Position numbers and translations under genes: made by a program
Notes under the pieces: generated by a model
Told to the model about the DNA's origin: nothing
The model's database searches: none
Seen by the model: only the letters and a program-made list of their open reading frames with translations
Shown: positions 1 through 8,045 of the stretch, piece by piece
How positions within the stretch are numbered: position 1 is the first letter of the stretch
Layout: each line of letters starts with the position of its first letter
NCBI GenBank assembly: GCA_017416705.1
Contig: JAFQBG010000025.1
Coordinates: 1 to 40,603 of the forward strand
DNA: 40,603 bases
Source of the DNA: Bacteroidaceae bacterium
GTDB lineage: Bacteria; Bacteroidota; Bacteroidia; Bacteroidales; Bacteroidaceae
Direction of reading: 5' to 3'

Positions 1-1
1 C

Positions 2-373
2 TACGAGTGGTTGAACACCCGTACCAACGTCACCAGCGGAATCTTCGACATCAAGTTCGACCTTACGAACCTGTTCTACGGTTATCGTCGCGATCGTCGT
101 TGGAATGCCTCTTTGTATGCCGGTCCCATCCTCAGCTACACACGCAGTGTTGAGCGCATCGTTTCACCCCGTAAGGACTTCGAGGGCGCTACAAACCTTG
201 GCGGTCACTTGGCCTTCAACACCCGTTTTAACTTCGGTAACGGTTTTGGCATTTTCGGTGAAGCCGACCTTCGTGTATATAAGAACGAATTCCTCCCCGG
301 TTTCAATAACTTGGACTACAACCCGATACGTACCTTCGGTGCCCGTTTAGGTGTAACATATAATATAAAGTAA
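2..373 (+). CDS. Outer-membrane beta-barrel protein, C-terminal part (5' end outside window)
   Basis: The frame is open from the window edge, so this is the last 123 codons or so of a longer gene; an internal TTG at 11 is not a real start. The visible part alternates short hydrophobic/aromatic strands with charged or glycine-rich turns (for example NLFYGY, YAGPILSYTRS, GNGFGIFGEADLRVY, RTFGARLGVTYNIK). It ends in a strand of the kind that closes outer-membrane barrels. I infer a porin or OmpA-N-like barrel in the outer membrane, but the missing N-terminus prevents a family call. It lies 7 bp upstream of the next gene on the same strand, so the two are probably cotranscribed. Confidence 0.6.
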   Translation, partial: YEWLNTRTNVTSGIFDIKFDLTNLFYGYRRDRRWNASLYAGPILSYTRSVERIVSPRKDFEGATNLGGHLAFNTRFNFGNGFGIFGEADLRVYKNEFLPGFNNLDYNPIRTFGARLGVTYNIK

Positions 374-380
374 TAGAAAT

Positions 381-2369
381 ATGAAAAACTTAATTATAAT
401 TTCTTTTGTTGTAGCAACGCTGTTCTCGGCATCGGTGAGCGAGGCGGTGAATGTCAAGGTGGCTAACACTGCTATTGATACGTTGCTTTTATCAGACACT
501 GTACAGGTACAGGATACTCTTTCTGTTGCGACAGACGATGTTACACCGGATACGCTTACACTCGATGCTGTGGCAGATAGCGTCGTTGCAATATCTGCCG
601 ATACTGTTCCCTTGGCAGCTGACAGCTTGTCTTTGCCAACCGATTCATTGTCAATGCCCAAAGACAGTTTGGCGGCAGAAATATCCTTGGCAGCTGATAG
701 CCTGTCTTTGCCAACCGATTCATTGTCAATACCCAAAGACAGTTTGGCTGCGGATTCGGTAAAGGTAGCAAGCATCCCGCAAGAAAAAATTATTACAGAG
801 ATATTGGCAAGTCGTTCTACATACGACGAAACGCTAAAAACACCCCTCTCGGTCTATAAAAAAATGCCCGAAAGAGATAGGGCATTGCTCGTGTCATATT
901 ATAAGAACCTTATAAAAGTGGACCAATCGGCCGAAGCCTATGTTAAGGCCTACACCCCTTGGCGCGAGGCATTTATGAGTGTGCCGGGCAATGAAAAAAC
1001 GCTCGACCTATATATAGACGGTGTGGGTATAATAATAGGCAATATCAACTCCGATACCTTGCATCATAATGCCGAGCGTATCCACCCATTAACCGAGGAC
1101 CTCATGGAACTGTATAACCTCGCTGTCAGGAACGTCGATGCATTGAACAGTCAGATAGATTTCACAAGAACAAAAGACTCCATAACGGTTGCAAAATTGC
1201 GTGCACAGCAGGTTCGTCACTATCGTAATTTCTTTAACTTGGATTCAATCTTCCACTCATCGCATCATAATGTAGTGAGCGACGATAACGAACAATTCTG
1301 GGAAAACTTTATGTTCAAGGATAGTTCTCAGGTAGAAATAATGTATCCATGGTATCTCGAAATTATTAATTCTACCGATAAGGATGTCGATATAACCCAT
1401 ATAGCCCACTTTGCAAAGCTATTGCACTTTAAGGCATCCAGAGAGGCCAAGAAAATAAGCGGTGCTGTTGCCAAGGAAAACTTCCTGCGCGACCGTGCTC
1501 TTGCCGAAGCCAAGGCCAATATCCTGTTGGCAAATGCCGACCCGACATTCATTGTCGATGAAAAACGCGGTATAAACCAAAAGGACTACTATGCAAGCCA
1601 GTTCCGCGGAATAGAAAACACGCTGAACCAAACAGCAGGTGGTTTCATCGCCTCGAACGACTACGCAGCCTTGGAAAAACTATTCAACGAGCGTCTGTCC
1701 AAGGAAGGACCCGCTGTGTGGGAAGAAATCCTTACAAGCGGATTGCAACATAGCGACTCATCGGAGCTATATATGCAGGCCTTGTTGAATAAATATCAAG
1801 TTGAACCATCGTTTGACCTTGCAATTAAAATTGCAAACCGAGCAGGTAAAATCGATAAGTACAAGGGTAACGCATTGTCTTATTACGAAATGGCATTCCA
1901 ACAGCCGGAATTTTACGATTTGAGTAATTTCCGTCAAGCCCAATTGTATCTTGGTATGGTGGGAACCATGATGAAAGCCGGCCGTTCGGGAGCCGCATGT
2001 ATGAAGTATGTCGATTTGGCAAAAGAAGCATGCCCGGAATATCCCGAATCATACATGATAGAGGCGCAGTTGTTCCAAAGAGCAGCCGGAGGATTTAGCA
2101 AGCGCGATTACTTCACCTATTGTTTCTCCTATTGTGTATTGTACGACCTTTATGCCAATGTAAAGAAACGCATACAGGATTTGCAAGGCATGGGCGAAAC
2201 GGAAGTAAAGACTGCGCTGACAGTTGAAGATATAGAAAAAACCATGGGCGGTTGTACTGTTAATTTCCCACCCAAAGACGAGGTCTTTATGCGTGGATTA
2301 GAGGGAAAACAACACGCTGTAAAGCTACTTGGTCGTACATACAAAGCAACTGTTAGAAGTTCGAAATAA
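381..2369 (+). CDS. Secreted TPR-like helical repeat protein with Asp/Ser/Leu-rich N-terminal repeats
   Basis: 662 residues. Residues 1-22 form a signal peptide (MKNLIIISFVVATLFSASVSEA), so the product is exported. Residues about 30-130 are low-complexity and rich in D, S, T and L, and contain two copies of a 25-residue unit built on LAADSLSLPTDSLS. From about residue 135 to the end the protein is mostly helical with TPR-like pairs (for example KGNALSYYEMAFQQPEFYD and EYPESYMIEAQLFQRAAG). The tail contains a conserved-looking FPPKDEVFMRGLEGK block. Similar signal-peptide TPR proteins occur in Bacteroidales, but I know no specific function. The preceding barrel gene suggests an envelope role. 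The secretion call is firm; the TPR assignment is by pattern only. Confidence 0.7.
   Translation: MKNLIIISFVVATLFSASVSEAVNVKVANTAIDTLLLSDTVQVQDTLSVATDDVTPDTLTLDAVADSVVAISADTVPLAADSLSLPTDSLSMPKDSLAAEISLAADSLSLPTDSLSIPKDSLAADSVKVASIPQEKIITEILASRSTYDETLKTPLSVYKKMPERDRALLVSYYKNLIKVDQSAEAYVKAYTPWREAFMSVPGNEKTLDLYIDGVGIIIGNINSDTLHHNAERIHPLTEDLMELYNLAVRNVDALNSQIDFTRTKDSITVAKLRAQQVRHYRNFFNLDSIFHSSHHNVVSDDNEQFWENFMFKDSSQVEIMYPWYLEIINSTDKDVDITHIAHFAKLLHFKASREAKKISGAVAKENFLRDRALAEAKANILLANADPTFIVDEKRGINQKDYYASQFRGIENTLNQTAGGFIASNDYAALEKLFNERLSKEGPAVWEEILTSGLQHSDSSELYMQALLNKYQVEPSFDLAIKIANRAGKIDKYKGNALSYYEMAFQQPEFYDLSNFRQAQLYLGMVGTMMKAGRSGAACMKYVDLAKEACPEYPESYMIEAQLFQRAAGGFSKRDYFTYCFSYCVLYDLYANVKKRIQDLQGMGETEVKTALTVEDIEKTMGGCTVNFPPKDEVFMRGLEGKQHAVKLLGRTYKATVRSSK
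612..761 (+). repeat. Two tandem 75-bp repeats inside the TPR-like gene
   Basis: Two near-identical 75-bp (25-codon) units sit head to tail, starting at the TTG codons at about 612 and 687. Each encodes LAADSLSLPTDSLS(M/I)PKDSLAA. They differ by a few mainly silent substitutions, so the duplication is fairly recent or kept similar by recombination. The unit length is a multiple of three, so copy-number change would keep the frame. Confidence 0.8.
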
Positions 2370-2433
2370 TAAGATTTCACTGTCATTCTAAATAGGCGAG
2401 TAAGCATGTTACATGCTTTATGATACCTTAATA

Positions 2434-2468
2434 AATTTATGGCGAACAGTTAAAGTTCGCCATAAATT
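2434..2468 (+). terminator. Intrinsic terminator after the TPR-like gene
   Basis: A perfect 14-bp inverted repeat (AATTTATGGCGAAC / GTTCGCCATAAATT, 7-nt loop) is followed by an A/T-rich tract with runs of T. It lies about 65 bp after the TPR-like stop codon and before ndk. A smaller palindrome, AAGCATG-TTA-CATGCTT, lies just upstream at 2402-2418. Confidence 0.7.
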
Positions 2469-2523
2469 ATTATTTATTTAAAAAGTAACGGGTTAATATA
2501 TGCACAGATAGCAAATTTTTTAT

Positions 2524-2531
2524 TATCTTCG
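2524..2531 (+). promoter_or_regulatory. Possible -7 element for ndk
   Basis: TATCTTCG resembles the Bacteroidota -7 consensus TAnnTTTG with one mismatch, 55 bp upstream of the ndk start. I see no TTTG at the usual -33 spacing, so support is weak. The same variant occurs upstream of upp. Confidence 0.3.
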
Positions 2532-2585
2532 CCCCCGAAAAACTCAACAATCCGATATTTCGGTAAATCCTCAAACTACATTCTT

Positions 2586-3059
2586 ATGGAAAGAACACTT
2601 ATTCTTATCAAACCCAATGCTATTCAGCGTGGTATTTTAGGCGACATTGTTACTCGTTTCGAACGTAAAGGCTTGCGTATTGCAGGTATGAAAATGATGT
2701 TCCTCACCGATGAAATTCTTGCGGAACACTATGCACACCTTGTAGAGCGTCCATTCTATCCTTTCCTGAAAGCATCGATGCAGGCAGCCCCTGTTATTGC
2801 ATGTTGTCTTGAAGGCGCCGAAGCAGTGGAGACTGTTCGTCTTATGGTTGGTGTTACAAATTCACGTAAGGCACAGCCCGGAACAATTCGTGGCGATTTC
2901 TCCATGAGCGGCGAGCAGAATGTGGTTCATGCCTCCGACTCTGTGGAAAATGCCCTGATAGAGATAAAACGTTTCTTTAAGGATGGTGAACTCTTCGACT
3001 ACGAGTCGGCTGTTACCCGTTTTGAATATGGTGGCGAGGAGAGCGCAAAATACTTTTAA
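2586..3059 (+). CDS. ndk: Nucleoside diphosphate kinase
   Basis: 157 residues. The enzyme transfers the gamma-phosphate of ATP to nucleoside diphosphates through a phospho-histidine, balancing cytosolic NTP and dNTP pools. Visible signatures are the N-terminal ERTLILIKPNA strand with the conserved Lys9, and the catalytic NVVHASDS motif with His115 as the phosphorylated residue. The length is slightly above the roughly 143 residues of E. coli Ndk. The ATG at 2586 places the motifs correctly. It is preceded by a terminator and a possible promoter and may be cotranscribed with the peptidase gene 18 bp downstream. Confidence 0.97.
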   Translation: MERTLILIKPNAIQRGILGDIVTRFERKGLRIAGMKMMFLTDEILAEHYAHLVERPFYPFLKASMQAAPVIACCLEGAEAVETVRLMVGVTNSRKAQPGTIRGDFSMSGEQNVVHASDSVENALIEIKRFFKDGELFDYESAVTRFEYGGEESAKYF

Positions 3060-3077
3060 CAAAAACTTTTTTACACA

Positions 3078-3917
3078 TTGAGAAAATCATTATTTTTTAT
3101 ATTCGCGGCGTTGTCAATAGGCACAGCACGTGTGCAGGCACAGGATATTCTTGCCGCGCAGTCGCCACTTGACAAGCAAATGGAACTTGTCGATTCGATA
3201 GCCCTAAGGGATATGCTGTTGAACGAGGAGAATATGTTCCCGGCGCAAGAACTATACAGCGAGTGGTCCAATCAATCGGTGCGTTTCAAGAGCGAAATGC
3301 CCGACTCCTTCCGTATCGACCTGACAGGCTTTGTGATGCCCACCACAAACACACGTATAACCGATGTCTTTGGTTATCGTCGTCGTCGTGGACGCCGACA
3401 CAATGGCTTGGATATAAAAGTACAAAAGGGCGATACTATCTATGCGGCATTCGATGGCAAGGTGCGCATAACATCCTATCAGCGTCGTGGCTATGGACAC
3501 TATGTGGTGATACGTCACAATAACGGACTCGAAACCGTATATGCCCATTTGTCAAAGAAACTCGTTATAGAGGAACAGAATGTGAAGGCAGGACAGCCCA
3601 TTGGTCTTGGCGGAAACACAGGACGCAGCACCGGTTCGCATTTGCACTTCGAGACACTTTTCTGTGGCACACCGCTTAACCCGGCTTTGATGTTCGATTT
3701 CGAGAAACAGGATGTCACAGGCGACTTTTATATGTTCCGTAAGAAACAGTATAAGGCGGCAATAGCCGGTGAACCCAAATATCACAAGGTGCGCAGTGGC
3801 GAAAACCTCTCGGTGATAGCCCGCAAGCGTGGTGTTTCGGTGAATACGCTATACAGGCTCAATAAAATGAATTCCCGAACGATAATCCGCCCGGGACAGA
3901 GTATCAGATACCAGTAA
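3078..3917 (+). CDS. Secreted M23 (LytM) murein endopeptidase with C-terminal LysM domain
   Basis: 279 residues from a TTG start; no in-frame ATG precedes the signal peptide, and the first internal Met (residue 46) would remove it. Residues 1-22 are a signal peptide (MRKSLFFIFAALSIGTARVQAQ). The M23 domain spans about 90-205 and has the full zinc/catalytic set: His108 and Asp112 (HNGLD), His157 (YAHLS), and His188/His190 (GSHLHFE). A LysM peptidoglycan-binding domain occupies about 236-279 (YHKVRSGENLSVIARKRGVS). I infer a periplasmic peptidoglycan cross-link hydrolase. It ends at the bidirectional terminator facing the alkaline phosphatase gene. Confidence 0.9.
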   Translation: MRKSLFFIFAALSIGTARVQAQDILAAQSPLDKQMELVDSIALRDMLLNEENMFPAQELYSEWSNQSVRFKSEMPDSFRIDLTGFVMPTTNTRITDVFGYRRRRGRRHNGLDIKVQKGDTIYAAFDGKVRITSYQRRGYGHYVVIRHNNGLETVYAHLSKKLVIEEQNVKAGQPIGLGGNTGRSTGSHLHFETLFCGTPLNPALMFDFEKQDVTGDFYMFRKKQYKAAIAGEPKYHKVRSGENLSVIARKRGVSVNTLYRLNKMNSRTIIRPGQSIRYQ

Positions 3918-3924
3918 TGGTCAC

Positions 3925-3968
3925 ATTATACAATTCAGGCTCCCTTGTGGGAGCCTGAATTGTATAAT
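3925..3968. terminator. Bidirectional terminator between LysM peptidase and alkaline phosphatase genes
   Basis: A perfect 20-bp inverted repeat (3925-3944 / 3949-3968) with a TTGT loop sits in the 98-bp gap between convergent genes. Its A/T-rich base and G/C-rich tip (AGGCTCCC / GGGAGCCT) suit termination from both sides. Confidence 0.8.
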
Positions 3969-4015
3969 AGTCTATGTGCTATCTGCTCTTATTGTTATTG
4001 TATAAAGCAATAAAA

Positions 4016-5386
4016 TCAAAATCCGGCAACAGCCTTAATTATCTTGGGTATGTCGGTGTTGTCGATGACACCCTTGAATTTGTCGGCTCCGACACCTATG
4101 GCATATAGCGGAACATATGTTCCGGAATGATTGCCGCTTGCCCATGATATGGCAGCTGTGCGCGACACTATGTTTTTTGCATACGTGGCAAGTTGTCGAA
4201 GTTTCTCTTCGCGCTCCTTGTCGTCGGTGCACTCTTCGGCGTTGTCGAACGTCTCTTTTATCTGTTTTTTCTCTTTGTCGCCGAGCTGTTCGTAATATAC
4301 ACCCATGTGCTCTTGGAGCAGGTGTGTGGTTGCTTCCCATGTGAGGGGTTGCGCCTTGTCTGTTTCCACAATTAGCTCCTCCATGCTGTCGGCACTGAGC
4401 TTTTGTCCTGCCAACGTTTTTAAATTCAGGGTGTACGACGAATTGTAGCCCAGTACAAACCCGCCGGTCTCGTGGTCGGCTGTGACAACGATAAGCGTCT
4501 CGTGTGGGTGCTTATTGTAGAATTCCAAGGCCTCTGCTATGGCTGCGTTAAAATCTAATACCTCGTGCATCATGGTGGCTGCGTCGTTGCTGTGCGAGGC
4601 ATAGTCTATCTTGCCGCCTTCTATCATGAAAAAGAACCCTTTATCGCTTTTTCTACTAAGCATATCTATGCCTGCTTTTGTAATTTGTGCCAATGTAAGG
4701 TCGCTGCTGTCACGGTCTATGTTATATGGTATCTGTGTTTCCCTGTTTTCTTGGAACAGCATAATTTTGTCGGCACCGGCTTTTTGTGTGTGGTAGTTGT
4801 TGTAGCCACGTACTATCGTGTATCCGTTGTTCCTGTATAGCGTGTATAGCTCGTCGCGGTTATCCTCGCTGTATATGGGGTCGCCACCTGCGAAAAAATC
4901 GAAATTAGAACTTAACAGGTCATGTGCTATCTCCTTGTAGTTGTTACGGCTTTTTTCGTGTGCATAGAACGAGGCAGGCGTTGCATGGTTTATAGGCACC
5001 GTGGTGGATATACCTATTGCATAGCCTTGTTCTTTTGCCCATGTGGCGACGCTGCTAACCTCGCTCCCATCGGGTGTGGTGCCTATCTGTCCGTTGTTGG
5101 TTTTGTGTCCTGTGGCAAGTGCCGTACCCGATGCTGCCGAGTCGGTGACACCGTTGCTTGCCGAATATGTAGTGACAAACGCTGTGTGGGGAAACTGTGT
5201 GAAACATAGTCTTTGCGGACATCCTATGACACCTTGACATTCGCCCAAAAAAAGTTCTGTACCAAGAACATGCGAGGGGCCCATGCCATCGCCTATAAAG
5301 TAAAACAGATACTTTGGGCTTGTTGCTGTTGCTACCGATATTATGAACACCAATAGCATTGTCGATATAAACCTTCTCATAGTCAT
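4016..5386 (-). CDS. Alkaline phosphatase (PhoA family), exported
   Basis: 456 residues with an N-terminal export signal (residues 1-21, MTMRRFISTMLLVFIISVATA). The enzyme hydrolyses phosphate monoesters outside the cytoplasm. The core motifs are intact: metal-binding FIGDGMG (Asp33), nucleophile block TDSAASGTALATGHKT (Ser83), EGGKIDYASHSND (Glu256, Asp261, His265), VTADHETGGF (Asp304, His305), and the C-terminal GNHSG histidine (His420). It is the last gene of the tsaB-to-phosphatase run. Its ATG overlaps the serpin stop by one base (TAATG), indicating translational coupling. I see no Pho-box-like site. The family call is firm; the natural substrate is unknown. Confidence 0.95.
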   Translation of the reverse strand: MTMRRFISTMLLVFIISVATATSPKYLFYFIGDGMGPSHVLGTELFLGECQGVIGCPQRLCFTQFPHTAFVTTYSASNGVTDSAASGTALATGHKTNNGQIGTTPDGSEVSSVATWAKEQGYAIGISTTVPINHATPASFYAHEKSRNNYKEIAHDLLSSNFDFFAGGDPIYSEDNRDELYTLYRNNGYTIVRGYNNYHTQKAGADKIMLFQENRETQIPYNIDRDSSDLTLAQITKAGIDMLSRKSDKGFFFMIEGGKIDYASHSNDAATMMHEVLDFNAAIAEALEFYNKHPHETLIVVTADHETGGFVLGYNSSYTLNLKTLAGQKLSADSMEELIVETDKAQPLTWEATTHLLQEHMGVYYEQLGDKEKKQIKETFDNAEECTDDKEREEKLRQLATYAKNIVSRTAAISWASGNHSGTYVPLYAIGVGADKFKGVIDNTDIPKIIKAVAGF

Positions 5387-6630
5387 TATATTTTATTATT
5401 GGGGTTACCTATTTTGCCTATGAATAATATGTTATTCTCTTTGGTTATGTTTTCTGTTATAACAAAAATAAACGGACGGTCTATTATCATCTGTTTGCTT
5501 TCGGTGGGACGAGCCGAGAGCAACTGCATTGATGCCATGGTTACGGCGGCAGCCTCGGCTCCTTCTTCGTCTATTTTTATATAGCTTTTTTGTATTATAT
5601 CATCAACATATAGTGGCGATGCCGAGATTTGCGAAAAATTGGCCGATGGGCCGAAAGCATCTGTAATGCCCATGCTGCACAATGCCGTTTTAAGGCTTGT
5701 GTCATATTCTGTGGAAAACTTGGGCAATCCAAGATTTACATTCGTGCCCTCCTGCATTTGCGCATGCCAATGGTCGAAATGGTCGATGAGGGCGGCTGTT
5801 GTCTCTTGCATACCTATGCTTGGCTGTGGCACGATAAACAACATCCTGAAATTGCCATCGCCAAAAGGCTTGTATGCCATTTGCACTGTGTCGTTCTCGA
5901 AATAGGCGGTTCTAAGACGTTGGTTCATCATTGCGACCATCGTTGTGTCGCCGTTTTCTTTTACGAATGGATGCTCTGTCGTTGCTCTTGCGTTGAAAGG
6001 CCTGCTCCATGTGGCTTTAAAATAGAGCGCATTGAGCAAAAGCATTTTTGTTCTATTGTCGAGCTTGCTCAATATGCTGTTTATCTTGCCATTGGTTTTT
6101 TGGGCGCACCAGTCGTTTATATCCCGTAACGTTGCATTGTCGAATTTGCGGGTGTTAATGGTGGCATCGTAGTAGCTACCTATCCTATCGACAAAGGGGG
6201 CTTTAACGGCTAAATTGTTGTTTATCCATATGGAATTGGCTATGATGGCGGTGACGCTTGTGTCGCCTTTTGTTATTGTGTCGGCTTGTTCCTTTTGTCT
6301 GTTATTCAGCGAGTCTATATTGTCATGGCCAAGCATCCCTATTATCTGGGCAAGCGTATTGCCGTCGGCTCCATTTGCCAGCATGCCTAATGTCCACGCT
6401 GTGCTTGCCGGCGATATGCAAATATTTTCTTTTTCGGTGTTCTTGCATGCTTGGTCAAGGAGCGCAGTGGCAAATGTACGGGGTGTAATATCCTTGCCGT
6501 ACTTGGCAAGGATATTGTTTTCGGTGTTGCTTGTGTCGTTTGCGTGTGGCGTGCTATTGCTATGCGGTGCTTTGCATGCACAAATTACTGCCATGGCAAA
6601 CAACAATATGATACCTTTTGTGCGCATCAT
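5386..6630 (-). CDS. Serpin-family protease inhibitor, predicted lipoprotein
   Basis: 414 residues. The N-terminus carries a lipoprotein signal with a lipobox at VICAC (lipidated Cys19), so the protein should be membrane-anchored. Serpin landmarks: NICISPASTAWTLGMLANGA (helix B region), LLLNALYFKATW (sheet A), the hinge EEGAEAAAVT at 355-364, RPFIFVITE, and the C-terminal NILFIGKIGNP signature. The alanine-rich hinge is that of an inhibitory serpin. Aligned with antitrypsin by hinge spacing, the reactive bond would be Leu371-Ser372, suggesting chymotrypsin- or elastase-like targets. It lies 6 bp after rseP and is coupled to the phosphatase gene. The family call is firm; the target and P1 position are inferred. 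Confidence 0.94.
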   Translation of the reverse strand: MMRTKGIILLFAMAVICACKAPHSNSTPHANDTSNTENNILAKYGKDITPRTFATALLDQACKNTEKENICISPASTAWTLGMLANGADGNTLAQIIGMLGHDNIDSLNNRQKEQADTITKGDTSVTAIIANSIWINNNLAVKAPFVDRIGSYYDATINTRKFDNATLRDINDWCAQKTNGKINSILSKLDNRTKMLLLNALYFKATWSRPFNARATTEHPFVKENGDTTMVAMMNQRLRTAYFENDTVQMAYKPFGDGNFRMLFIVPQPSIGMQETTAALIDHFDHWHAQMQEGTNVNLGLPKFSTEYDTSLKTALCSMGITDAFGPSANFSQISASPLYVDDIIQKSYIKIDEEGAEAAAVTMASMQLLSARPTESKQMIIDRPFIFVITENITKENNILFIGKIGNPNNKI

Positions 6631-6636
6631 GGTATG

Positions 6637-8001
6637 TCAGAATATGAAACGGTCCATGTCGTTATAAGCGGCAAGAATGAACAGGCCCAACAATATTAGC
6701 ATACCCACCATCTGTGCGCGCTCGAGGAATTTGTCGCTGGGTTTTCGTCCTGTCACAACCTCGGCCAAAAGGAACAGCACATGTCCGCCGTCGAGTGCAG
6801 GTATGGGCAATATGTTCATGAAGGCAAGTATGAGCGATAGCATAGCTGTCATGAGCCAGAACTGATGCCAATCCCATGTTGGCGGGAACAGACTGCCTAT
6901 TGTTCCGAACATGCCAACCGATTTTGCACCCTCCTTGGAGAATATATATTTGAAATCGCTGACATATCCGACAAGCACGTTCCAACCGTAGGCTATACCG
7001 GCAGGGAACGACTCGAAGAAACTATATCGGTGTGTCACAACGGGATAGTCGATCATAATGGGCATGATGCCTAATGTGAATGTGCTATCCACCGCTACAT
7101 TCAACGTGACAATGGAGTCGCGTTGCACTGTCAGGGTGAATTGGCTCGTGTTGTTTGCTTTTAAATCCTCCATGGCATATTTGAACTCCTGCCATGAATC
7201 GGTTTTTTGTCCGTTAATGCCTATCAGCTTGTCGTTTATTGCTATGCCTGCGCTTTCGGCTATGCTGCCGGGTGCCACGCTGTCTATTACTGCCGGCAAC
7301 AGATATTGCATGAAAGGCATTTCCTTGCCCATGTTGAGCAAACCGAAGCTATCGGGTATGGCCACTGTGACTTCGCTGCCGTTGCGCATGACGGTTACTT
7401 CCTTCCCGTCGGCAATTGTGCGCAACAGATCCATGTCGTGACGATGCACATCATTGCCATCGACTCTCATTATTATATCGCCATCGACAAAGCCAAGCGC
7501 CTCGGCATTGCTGTTGAACTCCATTCCGTATGTGGCTTTCTGTATATCGTAGTATTTTTCGCCCCATGTGAACAATACCATGGAGTAGATGAAAAGTGCC
7601 AAAATGAAATTGAACATGACGCCTCCTATCATTATGAGCAGACGCTGCCATGCCGGTTTTGCACGGAATTCCCATTGTTGTACGGGCTGCTCCATTTGTG
7701 CAGTGTCCATCGACTCGTCTATCATTCCCGATATTTTGCAATAGCCGCCCAATGGAATCCATCCAATGCCATACTCTGTATCGCTCTTGGTGGGTGGCAG
7801 TTTTATCAGTGCCTTATCCTCCTTCTTGCTATTTTTCGAGGGTATCATAAACAGTGATATGCCCCAGTCGAAGAACAGGTAGAATTTTTCGACTCTCACC
7901 TTGAATAGTCGTGCAAAAATAAAATGTCCGAACTCGTGTATCAGTACCAATAGGCTCAATGCCATTATCAGCTGCAATGCGCGTATGAAAAATATCTCCA
8001 T
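6637..8001 (-). CDS. rseP: Site-2 intramembrane zinc metalloprotease RseP
   Basis: 454 residues, multi-pass inner-membrane protease. The first membrane helix contains the zinc motif HEFGH (His22, Glu23, His26). The third zinc ligand is Asp404 in NILPIPALDGGH. Between them lie two PDZ-like domains at about 160-215 and 235-305 (FVDGDIIMRVDG and GIAINDKLIGING). Family members cleave transmembrane anti-sigma factors and clear remnant signal peptides. An insert of about 40 mostly charged residues near 50-75 is as expected for Bacteroidales homologues. It lies 44 bp downstream of dxr, an order I recall as common in this group, and 6 bp before the serpin gene. Confidence 0.96.
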   Translation of the reverse strand: MEIFFIRALQLIMALSLLVLIHEFGHFIFARLFKVRVEKFYLFFDWGISLFMIPSKNSKKEDKALIKLPPTKSDTEYGIGWIPLGGYCKISGMIDESMDTAQMEQPVQQWEFRAKPAWQRLLIMIGGVMFNFILALFIYSMVLFTWGEKYYDIQKATYGMEFNSNAEALGFVDGDIIMRVDGNDVHRHDMDLLRTIADGKEVTVMRNGSEVTVAIPDSFGLLNMGKEMPFMQYLLPAVIDSVAPGSIAESAGIAINDKLIGINGQKTDSWQEFKYAMEDLKANNTSQFTLTVQRDSIVTLNVAVDSTFTLGIMPIMIDYPVVTHRYSFFESFPAGIAYGWNVLVGYVSDFKYIFSKEGAKSVGMFGTIGSLFPPTWDWHQFWLMTAMLSLILAFMNILPIPALDGGHVLFLLAEVVTGRKPSDKFLERAQMVGMLILLGLFILAAYNDMDRFIF

Positions 8002-8045
8002 ATATCCGTTTTTTTACTTATGTTAGTATATTGTTTTTTTATTTG

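Noticed and set aside
7207-7857. A 216-codon plus-strand frame inside rseP
   Set aside because: rseP is intact with catalytic motifs on the other strand; the product here is Cys/His/Tyr-rich without a domain.
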